Origin: Sclerodactyla briareus
Lineage: Eukaryota > Echinodermata > Holothuroidea > Dendrochirotida > Sclerodactylidae
DNA: 64,000 nt
NCBI GenBank assembly: GCA_026419785.1
Contig: JAODTK010002665.1
Span: forward strand, 62,001 to 126,000
Direction of reading: 5' to 3'
The notes beneath the pieces are model-generated. The model was not told the origin of the DNA. It made no database searches and saw only the letters and a list, made by a program, of their open reading frames with translations. Shown one piece after another: positions 1 through 11,179 of the stretch; position 1 is the stretch's first letter; each line of letters opens with the position of its first letter. The position numbers and the translations under genes are program-made.

Positions 1-539
1 GTCGGAAGTAATCCCCCCCAAATATTCTTCTCATATGAACGGAAAAAAGTGTTGTTGTTGATGGTTTGCAATAATCTTGGGACACTTAGACGGAAACACC
101 TGTTAGGTCCCAAAAGCTCAAGCCGATATCGAGAAACCAGTCTTGTGGTATTTAGGATAGCTGCAGTTTAGTTAGTTGAAAGGTGCTGGAAAACAATTTG
201 GAGTCACTGGGCTCTTGACTACTCGATAATTCATCAGTGTTCTGTGCGGCGTTATGTTTAAGGAGTTATGGATTCGCTGACTACGGGTATGGGCGTCACG
301 ATAACTTGAGCAGTCATGTGTCTACCCTACTGACGAAGGAGTGTGACATTTGAAAAGACACACTCCTGGACGTTATTGTTTGTAGGCAGTTGGCACCAAA
401 TCGCTTGGCCAACTGTTATGGAAAATTATTTTGGATTGAATATTTGATATAACCGAACATCAATTGTGATACCTCCATGCGATAATGATGTGACTCAGGT
501 ATTTTTTTTATATTTATACCCCATGCAGCCTGAACCCAT
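1..539. other. Unannotated non-coding stretch
   Basis: No splice-bounded reading frame, RNA gene or repeat that I recognise. The base composition is ordinary for the window. Confidence 0.5.
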
Positions 540-1760
540 TAATCTACGTAGACAAATTGGAAACATGGAATAATCCATCAGGAGGCAGCGTCGATGTTAT
601 CCAAAACTGTACACTGCATAGTTAGAAATGTGGTTTTACCGGTTTGGTAAGGATAGAAAGTAAACAATGTTGTGATAATGAGGAAGTTGAGCACCAGGTC
701 TTCAACGGAAGTGAGCGGAATAGTACTGAGGTCAGAGGTCTACGCCCTATATAAGATATAAGAGACGGGGAACTTTACGGTTGTACAGTCGAAGGAAAAT
801 ATGTTAAGTCAAAACTGTGAAACGTCGCGATGACAGGGCATGGTGAGTTATCCCATCTTAATCTTGCCTTCGTCTTGCACGGGATTACATTAACATTTGT
901 TTATGAAACTACTACCTAATTCATTTCTCGAACAGTCCAGTACATAATTGTCATAACAGTGAGTTAAAAGTGTACTTTCCACTAAAATTATTCCGCTTCA
1001 AGTGCAACCAAGCATGGTGCAATTCGATGCTAGCGAGATCACCTTTGGAGAGTAGAACTGTGGTGAATGATTTGCGGCTATTATCACCTGGACAACCATA
1101 CAATGAAACAACTACTTATCTAATTCATTTTAACGCGACACTAATTTTTACAACAGCGAAAGCGCTTCTTCTCTGAACTCAATACACGTCATCTGCGAAG
1201 ATCTTCGCGTTTCAGTTTCATTATAGTATACTAGTCAGTATGTGTTCGTAAGACAGGTTACTGTCGATGCCTCTCAGTAATGCAGTCTTTGTTCAAAATT
1301 TTCCCATATCTATCAATGTTATGAATTTGTACGGCGGTTAGAGATTACAATTTGGTGTAAATGCGAAGGGAGACCAGAGAGCCTAAGAACTTAGTGACAG
1401 TGACCTGACTCCATTTGACCAAGTCAGAAGGTCGTCGACGCCATGTATAATTATGGGGAACACAATCCGATCACCAAGGTGAGTAGATGTTGAGTTAAAA
1501 TTGGTTGAACAAATATCACATACGATCCCGGGAAAAAGCTGCCATATACCTAATTGTAACTTGATCAGACCAAATATTCTGAAAATCATGTGTTAACCGC
1601 GAGTTTTCAAAGCGACCCCCCGATGATCTTTGACCTGACCTTCGACTTCAACGTGATATAATAGGAATCATGTATTCAGTATGAAGAGCCAACATACTAA
1701 GAATGAACCCCATAAATCTAGGTATGGGCAAGGTATTGACCAGTTAACAAGACCGGATTG

Positions 1761-1804
1761 CACCCACACACATACACATACACACGTGGTAGGGCACACA
1801 CACT
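1761..1804. repeat. CA/CATA-rich microsatellite
   Basis: An imperfect run of CACA and CATACA units. It lies inside the duplicated block, and a CACACATACC-rich stretch sits at the matching place in the second copy (about 57960-58010). Confidence 0.7.
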
Positions 1805-1945
1805 TTTAAGACAGCATAGATTCTCGACTTGAGTCAATTTATGTGAACAAGAATAAACAAAATAACTATGAGGGTAGTGTCCTAGTGAGCAAATCATATG
1901 AAATTCTCTGTATATTATAAATACCAATTATCTTGTTCCACACAG

Positions 1946-2045
1946 GAAAAAAAAGTCCCGTATAAGGTGAATGTTCTATACGCATGTTGCGCATCTATCG
2001 CGATTACCCTCCTCCTGGCAACTATGGTACTATTGTATGTGAGAG
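1946..2045 (+). CDS. Candidate internal exon encoding one transmembrane helix
   Basis: The 100-nt segment is bounded by an acceptor (TTGTTCCACACAG, ending at 1945) and a near-perfect donor (GAGAG|GTGAGT, donor at 2046). In the open frame it reads a short basic stretch (KKVPYK) followed by a hydrophobic segment (about VNVLYACCASIAITLLL and on to MVLLYV) ending in Arg. This layout resembles the N-terminal anchor exon of a type II membrane protein such as a Golgi glycosyltransferase or sulfotransferase, or a single-pass receptor. No neighbouring exon identifies the family. The frame stays open past the donor to 2218, but the splice sites are the better end. A copy with the same acceptor and donor lies at 58138-58235, which supports a once-real exon. 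The host gene is unknown. Confidence 0.45.
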
Positions 2046-2219
2046 GTGAGTCCATATATTTCATTGCCGTAAAGAGACCAAATCAGACTGAGTGGTATAT
2101 GTGTGGATGTATGAGGTATAGCGTAATCAAAACACTTTTCTGCGTAACTGCCACAATTAGTTGCGTGGCTTCTCGGTGCGTTGGGCTTTCTCATCGAGGA
2201 CGCACCCTATCGTGTTGAT

Positions 2220-3837
2220 CGTTTTTTTTCTTTCTGCGTGACTTGTGAAAAAATGATTTGCTGGCCCTGATGAATTGGAACAATTTCCTATTCAATCTAT
2301 CTGTCTTGTTTCTGATTTTAAGCTAAGAAATGGTGAAGGAACAATCAAACGGGTTTTCAAGTGATGTTGTTGAATAATGACCCTAGAATGAGACATGCAG
2401 TTTGGGTGTATTATATGCTGTGAAACAATTGCAACCTAAACTAATAGCTCACAAACGGTGTAGTGACTGCAGACTACTGTGTTTGATGGGTCCGTTAAGA
2501 AAGTTGGTTTAATAGCGAATTAATAAACGGACTGATCGAATGGTGTTGACGGCACTGTCAACAAATACTTGCCTCCAAAAAGCCGGCCATTTGAGAATGT
2601 GAAGAATGTTTCGAACGAATTCATTTTAATGAATATCGCATTTCCGATCAAGGAATTCGAGCATATTCGAAATGGATATCCCCGTAGTATTGATATATTA
2701 TTGGTATCTGGTATTCTGCATCGAGTATTTCTGTTTATCACCATCAGGCTTACGCTTCATCTTACTGGTTATTGTGTTTCGTTGTTAAGCAGGTTAGTTA
2801 ATGTTGTGTTGAGGGGCTGCTGTTGAACTAAATGCCAGGGTGAGGGTCTCGGGTGTCACAATTGACCGGGTTCCTATTTTTCGTCTGTCCAGCACTGTCT
2901 ACGTGTCAGTAACTCGAGCGTTAGTCATATCACGCCCGATGAAGTACCTTGGTCAAGAACGCATCTGGTAAACCTGATCGCTCTTAGTGAATTGAACTCA
3001 CCAACTTTCGATCCGCAACTCCGAAAACTCTAGATACTCGCATTTCAATCCCCGCTAATCCGATGCTGCATGAAATGTCAATTTACACATGAGCGAATGT
3101 TATCCGACGTGCTGACATTCCAATTGCGTCATCCTAATTTTTCAAAGTGGGATGGGGAATGTAATAGGATGGGTAAAACTATGTAGCCTATCTATTATTA
3201 TTCGCGGGGAAAATCAATCAAAACATAGCACTTTTAAAACAAAAAACAAAAACTGAAAAAAAAAACAACTCATTACGCTAGCGTCGATTTAAATTGTGAA
3301 ATCGGTAGCACACGCACCATCATTCCGAAAACTGGAGAGTTCGAGTTGACTATGAACTATCAACGATAGTTAAACCAAAAACAGATAATGCAAGAAGGCA
3401 CCGGTACAACGCCTGTGTCACCACGGTCCTCATATATGATATTCTAATACTGGGGAGTGTTCGGTGAAGTGTTTATAGTGACACAATCTTGTATTTTTTT
3501 CTTCATAGCCTCAAGAGAATGTGCTGTAATTCAAGGTAAGTTTCAGATATATGTCTAAGCCGTCTACATAGAAAGGAAAGAAGTATATCGAGTTATTGGA
3601 ACAAACCCTAACCGCAGAACTGCTCGAATCACTACTTTGGGCCACATCCGCGAACAAAATACCATAACCTTTTTTTTTAATTTGCGCATGCATGGTAGGT
3701 AGGTAGCCTAGCCTATGTGGGGCGATTGAAGAAGACCCCACAACTTCTGACTCCAGTACAGAATCACACTCTGTTGAGAACGGTGCGGTATTGGAAGAGT
3801 TGAAGGGTATTTCTCACTGATTTGCGTGGTTGGTATA
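2220..3837. other. Stretch without identifiable gene
   Basis: Short frames open on both strands at 2520-2826 and on the minus strand at 3511-3741. None has both convincing splice sites and a recognisable domain. The stretch includes A-rich runs near 3240-3265. Confidence 0.45.
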
Positions 3838-4081
3838 TTAGACCGTTGTATACTCGTTCGTGAGAAGAAATTCCAGAGTCACCACCATTTCTTCTTGTTT
3901 TTGAGTAAATAGTCCCCGACCATATAATAGCCTACTAAGCTGCCGGATGTCTGCCATCAGCGCATATACATGCAGGTTCATCTGCGTGCGATGAACCCGG
4001 TTGTGAGTCAACATGTACGGTTGTACCATTTCAGCGATCACATCCACCAAAGTTACGAAGATCAGCCAACCGATATTATTT
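3838..4081 (-). CDS. Candidate terminal exon with hydrophobic N-terminal segment
   Basis: On the minus strand a pyrimidine-rich tract and acceptor (GTTCCGTCTGTTCCAG) end just before 4081. From there a frame with one leading nucleotide reads NNIGWLIFVTLVDVIAEMV, a hydrophobic stretch. It continues with a charged, Leu-rich stretch (MADIRQLSRLLYGRGLF, then KQEEMVVTLEFLL) to a stop at 3838-3840, about 80 codons in all. Composition and the acceptor are exon-like. A plus-strand frame also overlaps the first half. I do not recognise the family. If real, it would be the last exon of a minus-strand membrane protein whose upstream exon could be the frame at 4396-4730. Confidence 0.3.
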
Positions 4082-4395
4082 CTGGAACAGACGGAACACT
4101 GAGACAGTACTACTCGGTAGGAGAGGGAGGACGAGTTGAACTTGTTTTCGGAGCAGCGGGCCTATCTTGAAATAACTGATTACTCGACGACAATTGGAGA
4201 GAACTTCCCAGCTCACGGTGAAGCTAATGAATATTCGTGAAGCCTACATCCATCTATGACTGTAGTATAGGTCTACAAAGATGGGCTCCATATGAATGCA
4301 AACGAACCCGAAATAGTTTAACTTACTGGTACATTTTTTTTAGAGTTTCGATTCCTTGTGGGTGTAGTGTGTATGTGTGTGTGCGCATGTGACGC

Positions 4396-4730
4396 TCAGC
4401 TTGTAAACACGATAACTCGATCCCACTGAACTTGGATGGAGCTCCTATTGGTATGTCTGATTCCTATAATGAGCACATTGGTTTTGGGGTCGTGTCCGCC
4501 TGAGGTCACCACAGGCCAAGGCAGAAAATCCTCGTAAATATATAATATATGCTCGAGCTGATCTGGTGGAAATAGGTGTGTGGCTTCCTTATCAAGAGTA
4601 CATGAACCTATTGGTTGTTCGGGAAATTTGTCAGACGTCATGTTGCCCATGAGCTGGTACAATCTCCTATTCGTCCTGTGTATGGCATAGGTTGTCGAAA
4701 GAGCCAAGGAATCACTAAGCCTCTTGGCTT
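4396..4730 (-). CDS. Exon-like open frame, unrecognised
   Basis: A minus-strand frame of about 110 codons opens behind a possible but weak acceptor (ATACCAG, before 4730). It holds alternating hydrophobic and charged segments, such as LYQLMGNMTSDKFPEQPIG, the cluster PPDQLEHILYIYEDFLPW, and NVLIIGI followed by QVQWDRVIVF. The pattern looks like a folded soluble domain, but I cannot name one. There is no clear donor before the stop at 4396. It lies upstream, in transcriptional order, of the better-bounded frame at 3838-4081. Chance is a real alternative at this length. Confidence 0.25.
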
Positions 4731-6008
4731 CTGGTATATTGTTAACACCCCACTTTCCCGTATAATTAATTCTTTTGACAATTAGCCTTTCAGCTCATCA
4801 TCCGAGAATGCACGTCTCTTTCGATAAACTTTTTTGTCGGTTACATCCGACTCTAGCAACCCTCTGCCATCATCTTCTCGGTGCCACTGGGTAATGAGCA
4901 CGCATATATCGCACTCTGTGATCTAAGGAGCTAACGAAGAGTGACGGCTTAAAAACTGTCCATATTCCAGAACCAAGTAAAAGTGTATGGTCCCCCCCTG
5001 ATTTAAGGGTACACTATTGGAAAATGACAGTCACACCAAGGCTAGATGGTACATACTAGACGTTCCGATCGTACGAGCCAACGGCGATGATTTTAATGTT
5101 AATTCCGTTTCAAAGCTCTTGTAGTCATCGTCGTCGCCATCATCCCACACCATTATCACACCATGACATGTCAGTAGTGCTCGATGCGCAACTCTGCAAT
5201 AGATGTAATATAGTCGAATGGAAACAATGAACATTTGATTTTTCATCAAAGAATATATCACAGTCCAAAGTGAGGCGTTCTGCGAATCCTTTCATGAGCT
5301 TTGAGATGAATGGGGACGAAATGGTTTGCTACAATAAAATCGTATGATAACACTTTGTTACATTGAAGATAACTTTGAAATTGCGACATGTGTAATAATA
5401 ATAATTGTACATTACATGATTTATTTGTGTGGTATCACCCTGGAATGATAAACGGTACGAAAAAGGGTTCAGAAAATGCAACATTATTCATTACAGATGA
5501 ATTGATAATAGTGTCCAATATATTTGGTTTGGGTTATGATCGCATTTGTTTTTTCCCGAATAATACAAATAAAGAATGTTTGTGATGCTGTAGTACAACG
5601 ATTTTCATGAGTTAAACAATTCAACAATCTGTATTAAACGGCTCGAAGCCGGATTGAATGAATCAATCAAATTTGCCAACAAATAAAAATATAGCACGAA
5701 ATAAGGAGGAAAAACGAGAATATTTGCTCTAAAACCCACCACCACAAACAATTGGCGAGATTCGTATTACGCTATTTGTAAATTTCTGTAGCCAGACTAG
5801 CACATGGTATGGAACGCGGAAACCCGCGAAAGTTGTCATAGTAACACTAGCCGTAAATTGTTGGTGTTTTACAAGTATAAACGCATGACTTTGAAAAGGA
5901 ATTAATTTGTTAATTTTGAATTACTACTGGTCACTCTACTGTGTAAAGTAGGCAATATTATTTTTGTATAGGACTTTTTGAACAATATTTTCATAACACT
6001 TCAATTCA

Positions 6009-6305
6009 ATGCCATGTGACAACAATTACAATTGGATGACAAGAATATCACTATGTATTATATGGAATGTAATGATACATTCCGGTTTAACCGAGCACGA
6101 CGTGAAATATGTACCTAAGATCCCTTATGGTCACAGGACATTATCATTATTACGATATGAAGAGAAGAACAAGAACCCCAAGTCAGTGCTTCCTTTTCCT
6201 TCAAACGACAGAAAGGACGTTTTGTTTCATGTCCTTCACGAGACTGAAAATATGACCAAAACGATTAGGCGCATCTACTCTAAATGGCAACCCTTCGTGC
6301 CATGA
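6009..6305 (+). CDS. Open frame running into a tandem repeat
   Basis: The frame reads about 98 codons with a charged central part (HRTLSLLRYEEKNKNPKSV, then PSNDRKDVLFHVLHETENM). It ends inside the first unit of the tandem repeat, so its last 10 or so codons are repeat-derived. No family is recognised and there are no convincing splice sites. The overlap with the repeat makes a functional gene doubtful. Confidence 0.15.
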   Translation: MPCDNNYNWMTRISLCIIWNVMIHSGLTEHDVKYVPKIPYGHRTLSLLRYEEKNKNPKSVLPFPSNDRKDVLFHVLHETENMTKTIRRIYSKWQPFVP

Positions 6306-6960
6306 ATTGTGTGCACCATTTTTTTGCACAGTTGTCAACCTCATACATTCTTCAGATTTTTGGTCTCTGTTACCCTCCCAAATCCCAAACCAGTGAGGAT
6401 TCTCTATTCCATGGCAACCTCCGACCCTCGTCAAAGTAGAATTCTCTACACCATTTCGTTGCCCAATTGTTGTGTCTCACCAGCTTTTCAGCAGACTTTG
6501 AACCCTGTTGACCTCTATGACATTGAACTAAGCCAAAACAATAGGGATGTTATACACCCCATGGCAACCCTTCGTGCCAAGCTCTCTACATCATTTCGTT
6601 GCACAGTTCCCATACTCACATGGTTTTCAGACTTTTGACTCTGTTGACTTTTTGGTGACTTTCCACCGCAATGGCACCCGTCATGCCAAGTATGAACTCT
6701 CTTCATCATCTCGTTGCACAGACATTGACATTACAAGCTTTTTCAGTACATTTAATTTTGTTGCACAGTTATCGTGCTCACAAGCTCTTCCGACTCTGAC
6801 CTGTCTTGACTTTTGATACTTTGGACCTGGCCTCAAGCATAGTGCGCATCTGCTCTACATAGGAGCGTTTCATGCCAAGTATGAACACTACATCCATTCG
6901 TTGCAACATTCTCGACCTCTGTTACCTCATTTAACCTCAGACCCGAGTCCAAAACAACAT
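6270..6960 (+). repeat. Diverged tandem repeat, about 110-150 bp units
   Basis: Recurring modules appear in a fixed order. They are a TGGCAACCCTTCGTGCCA-like box (near 6284, 6411, 6560, 6672), a CTCTACATCATTTCGTTGCACAG-like box (near 6315, 6440, 6588, 6698, 6895) and a TTTTCAGACTTTTGACYCTGTTGAC-like box (near 6350, 6487, 6625, 6790). Units differ by indels and substitutions, so the array is old. A single further copy of the TTTCGTTGCACAGTTATCGGGCTC module lies near 60140, so the unit is also dispersed. Confidence 0.75.
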
Positions 6961-8505
6961 GAGTCTTCCTCTCTATAACTGCAACTAACAGGTCTGATTT
7001 GAAACAAACCTAATGGATGCTTTTCTTTATATATGTTTTATAAGAGCGCCACTTACAAGCCACACATACATAGGACACTGACTGCATAGATTCCTCCGGC
7101 CTCCGGCAAAGAGATAACAAAAGGTGGTAGCACCAACGCGAGGCGGCTGCCAGACTGCCAATCGCCCCGAATTAATTCAATACTTGTGTATTGTAGGTCT
7201 GTGTGGACTTGAAATTCTAGATGAATGTACGTTTCAACGCAATAAGTGGATGACTGTCTGAACGGTTGTTTTTCGAATAATATGTTTATATCAGCATCAT
7301 GGGCACCGTGTGCTTGTTTTATGCGTCACATCTATTTCAGGAGGTTTGAGCTTACATTGATGAGTATCGTTGATCTGACCATCAAAATTCGCGAGAAACT
7401 CGACTTTAACGTGCTCAGCTGTTTATTATAATGTACGATATGCAGTACTGAGTTATCCCGAAAAGATGGACTACCCATCCTCCCGTCACCATGGCAGTTC
7501 TTGAGTACTGTTATTCAATGTCATGTATGAAGACAAACCCGTTGCGTTTCCTCATATCCACCGTCCTTGGCTAGTGTCGAAAGTCTTCATCGCATCGTTG
7601 TTACTGTGGAGAACTAACGGAGGTAAGTGAAAAGAAGAAATAAAATGTTGAACATTGTATTCGTATCATTATTGTATTCTTACTCTTCTATCGTAGTATT
7701 ATAAAGTATTACCATGAAACATAATTAGGCAACACAAGGGTTAATTCTGCAAGTTTTACCTTCCAAATCTCCGTCTCCCAGGATGTCCTGCAACTTCTTT
7801 AGTGAGTAGAATTCATTCCAAGAGGCACAGCTCCGTCTACAAAACTGAAGAACAGAATAAACAGATTTAAACAATACATGCCTTCGATCAGATCTTATAG
7901 CATTTCCGAAAGTTGTGTAATATGGTGTCTGGTTGTGTGAAATGTTCCTACGATTGGATCAAGTACCAAGAACACAAAGGCATGGAGTGATTCCTGGTTA
8001 TATTGAAACAATGCCGACTCTTGCAACACTTGAACTGCCACTTTAAATAGTAGGACAATCCTCAATTTTTGGCAGCATACATATCAGTGTTAGCAGTTAG
8101 TGTATACTGGTAGCTTTCTGTCTAGCCGTTGTGTAAGAACGGGAAGACCTAATAACTCCGTTTCATGCGTGCATGGGATCAGTAGACGTCTCGGACTGAC
8201 ATAATGGAGTCGTACAGTCGCGTTATTTGAGCAAGAGAACCAAGCTCCATAGCTCTTTATGGTCTTTGTTATATTCTAGTGAGGCTTGGGCGGTCACAGT
8301 TGTGCGAATCCTTGATTATCATTGACAGGACCGTGTATCCAATATCAGCTTGTTGGGGGAGGAGGGGATGGTGAAGATAGCTGCCAGATTTGCGACGGTC
8401 AACTGCGCTTCTTTGAGCATCTTACGCGTCTCTTGGCGAATGACTATAACCACTGTGTCCTGTGCAAAAAGTTTTCCTCCCTGGGTTGAGGCCGACCGCC
8501 GGCTC
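6961..8505. other. Stretch without identifiable gene
   Basis: It contains an echo of the duplicated block near 7050-7100 and another (GATCTGACC ... CGACTTTAACGTG) near 7370-7410 that resembles 1621-1655. A 61-codon plus-strand frame at 7246-7431 is not recognisable. Confidence 0.45.
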
Positions 8506-8509
8506 GCGT

Positions 8510-8590
8510 CCGTAGCTCATGGTTAGCGGCAGCTTGCAGCTACTGCAGGAAGGGATCGTCCCCCGGGCCCGGTTTGATCGCTTGCCTCGC
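8510..8590 (+). mobile_element. tRNA-derived SINE head
   Basis: A pol III A-box-like stretch (TAGCTCATGGTTAGCGG, 8513-8529) is followed about 45 bases on by a B-box-like stretch (GGTTTGATCG, 8571-8580). The spacing and the GC-rich context fit the tRNA-related head of a SINE rather than a functional tRNA, because the arms do not fold cleanly. The sequence stays GC-rich to about 8650, then runs into an imperfect GTGA repeat (8657-8682), a plausible old SINE tail. Confidence 0.5.
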
Positions 8591-8772
8591 CCCGCAGAAA
8601 GCCTGGGAATGGTGACGGCGGGTGGAAGCGGCTGTAGATGCTTCTCCGGATGTGTCCATGAGTGAATGAGTGAGTGAGTGTGTGACGGGTTGCTAATGGA
8701 ACTGTTTCCGAAATACTAATTATGACTATAACTACGACTGTATAGGACTTCAACTATTAACTGGTCCCGTGG

Positions 8773-9075
8773 TTAGCACATCCACCGAGTGGTTACACTG
8801 TTCACTGTGGACTTCGAAACTGAATCTGTAAGTGGAACCTCTTGCATTCTCGCTGGGCGCTTAGCACGAGCAGGGGAACGAGGAGTGAACAATTTGCATG
8901 TTGCCGTCCGCGTGTGATGCCTTCGAAATAAAACGCCTATAATCACTGTGCCTGTTGTAGAAATCGCAGTTGAAAAAAGTGCAATATCTGAGTCTGCACC
9001 ACTTGCCGGGTCTTGAACATGTTTGATACAAGTTCGCTTGGGTTCAACACGTATACTAAGATTCTTACATATCAT
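8773..9075 (-). CDS. Candidate exon with membrane segment and basic cytoplasmic tail
   Basis: A minus-strand frame reads a hydrophobic segment (IALFSTAISTTGTVIIGVLF) followed at once by RRHHTRT, a classic stop-transfer signal. A basic, Ser/Thr/Pro-rich tail (FTPRSPARAKRPARM) leads to a stop at 8773. A possible acceptor (TGTTCAAG) precedes the hydrophobic part, about 9017. The order fits the transmembrane-plus-tail exon of a type I membrane protein. No extracellular domain is visible next to it, so the family is unknown and chance is possible. Confidence 0.28.
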   Translation of the reverse strand: MICKNLSIRVEPKRTCIKHVQDPASGADSDIALFSTAISTTGTVIIGVLFRRHHTRTATCKLFTPRSPARAKRPARMQEVPLTDSVSKSTVNSVTTRWMC

Positions 9076-9079
9076 ATAT

Positions 9080-11179
9080 ACTCACGTTAAGTACATCCCA
9101 ACGTTCGTTCGGATCAGATCAATGACCTCGCAAAAACTCTCTTCATCTGACACATCTACACCTCTGATCTTTAATTCGTTAACCTTTGGGTAGGGTTCTC
9201 AGTAACTCTGGATGGTCACAATCCTGGAATTCGACCGACGTTAGTGTAATTTGTTCGATAAAGAGAAACCCCACGATTTTTTCTTATGTCATAACAGATT
9301 CGCATTCGGGTGGAATATGTGTTGGCGTTTCATGGATGTACTATTGGAGTGACATTACCTCTACCATAGAGATTTGCATCATGTAGAATGATCACTTTTT
9401 GACCTGTCTCAGTGTAGATTTCGGTGATATTCGTATGTAAGTCAACCTGAACCTTAGTGATGAAATATTATTACATATATTAGTCATAATGGCAAGTGAT
9501 TCAATTGTTACTCCCTTGTTGGCCTAAATGAGAACGTTACATGAACGTCCTCTTTCTACTCCCACCTTTGACTGTGACATTTATGAGATGTCAATGAACA
9601 TGATCGTGAATTCAACAGTCAGCTATGGAACTCACCTCGTTGTGACGACACTCTGCGAAGAGAAAGACAGACTCTGACCGTGCTGTCAAAGTAACATCGG
9701 ATGAAAGCGAACTTTGTCTTCTTTCTTAATCATGGCTAGATGGCCCTTCACGTCTTAGAGGAGGTAGCTCGTCTAAGCAATCGACTAGCAAATCCGATTT
9801 GTGTTTGTCCAACAGGAATTTTGTCACTTCTAGAAATTGGCGACCAACCTGCGAGGCGTACAAAAATTCAAGAAGCCGATTCGCTGTGGTGCCTGTACTT
9901 TGTGAGGAGGTTGATAGGAGATCTTCAAAAGGTCAATGTTTTCTCCGGGGAAAGGAAGGTAGCCGGAAATATAATGAGTAATTCATCTGTGAATTTGATG
10001 GCACCCAGCTCATCACCATGTTTCTCGAAACATCAGAAACCCGATTTCCAATCCTTCTTTGAAACTTTTCACGAGTGGAAAACTTCCAATTCGAGTGCGC
10101 TTATCTCCTCGTTTCAGCTGGTCAATTGCTATATTGCCAAGCTCGTGATGCAGATCCTTCGAACTCAGTAAACGTCTTTCGATGCAGGCATGCTCTTCGA
10201 GGCAACGAATGTACATTTTTACCCATCTCGTTATCTGGGTGCTGTTTCTTGCCTGCATGGTTGAGATGTTTTCATCACAATACATTTAGTAATGATAGAG
10301 GCGAAAGGCGGCAAATACCGATTTCCTCTTTGTTCTTCTTCTGAATGTCAGAAATCCACATCTTTCGTTCAGGCTGTTGCATTTTGCGACTCCTTAAATG
10401 GGTACCGCTGAATCTATTTGACGGGAGTTGAAGCCCTTTGATCGGATCGTTACCGGGGCCGTCATGACAATATGGAACTGCTGAACTGTAGCGGTCGAGG
10501 ATGTTTCTCCAAACGTGGGAAGGGACTGTGGAAATTCTGGTTCCGGATACACTGTTATAGAAAGTCGCTGATGGTTGTGGTATTAGCGTCGAGAAGATGT
10601 TGTTTGGTTCCACACTTTCTTGGCAGTCCTCAATGGCAATTGCTGTGGTGTCGTTAGGGTTAGCTGAGCTTAACCATCAAGAATCAACAGACAAGCGGGC
10701 TCTTTAGTATCGACATATTTCGTTCATCCCACTTAGACGGAGGAACAATACTTTTTCCCTCGTTCAGAAAATGGAATTATGGATAACTATTCAACGCACT
10801 ATAGATTTATATAAAATCCTGATGATAATTTCTTCTACCCATGGTGAAATAATATTTTCAAAGAGAGAGTCTTCCATGCCTTAGCGTACCTGTAAATAGG
10901 CAACGCTCTTACGCCATAAAAAACCTAAAACAGTGGCTTTATATACGAATTTACCCAGCGAGCATTATTCCTTCTCTAACCGATATTGCTGATTCCAGAG
11001 AGTTTGTCAAAGATTTAGAGATCTGTTCGATGGCAATACTTCCCTTTCAAAATTTCTTATAACGGTGATGAGATCGGTGACCAAAATGTTCTCGTGCGGT
11101 GCTCCGGTATAATTAAAAGAATAATGAGTTGGCTGTATCACTAAACCTGGGATTCCACAATTGCCTTCTACTTCAATAG
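9080..11179. other. Stretch with overlapping open frames but no identifiable gene
   Basis: Frames are open on both strands between 9740 and 10640: plus 9740-10171 (143 codons) and minus 10013-10285 and 10275-10613. No motif, splice pair or homology I recognise favours either strand. GC is mildly raised. This could be a decayed element of unknown type. Confidence 0.4.

Larger units (their letters stand above)
540..2200 (+). repeat. Diverged duplicated block, copy A
   Basis: Several short stretches recur in the same order and orientation at about 56.9-58.3 kb. Shared anchors include GATGTTATCCAAA followed by ACACTGCATA (near 594 and 56990), ACTGAGGTC (near 725 and 57090), GGGCATGGTGAGTTATCC against AGGCATGGTGAATTATCC (near 836 and 57203), AATTCATTTCTC (near 918 and 57271), GCATAGATTC (near 1815 and 58017) and the transmembrane exon (1946-2045 and 58138-58235). 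Spacing between anchors differs by indels, so this is an old segmental duplication or tandem-array remnant rather than a recent copy. A shorter echo (ACTGCATAGATTCCTCC) lies near 7080. Confidence 0.6.

Noticed and set aside
5700-5885. Possible MITE with terminal inverted repeats (AAAACCCACCACC... against ...TTGTTGGTGTTTT)
   Set aside because: The inverted match is short and imperfect, and no target-site duplication or second copy was seen.
9740-10640. Coding region of a DNA transposon
   Set aside because: Both strands are open in places, but no transposase motif or terminal repeat was found.
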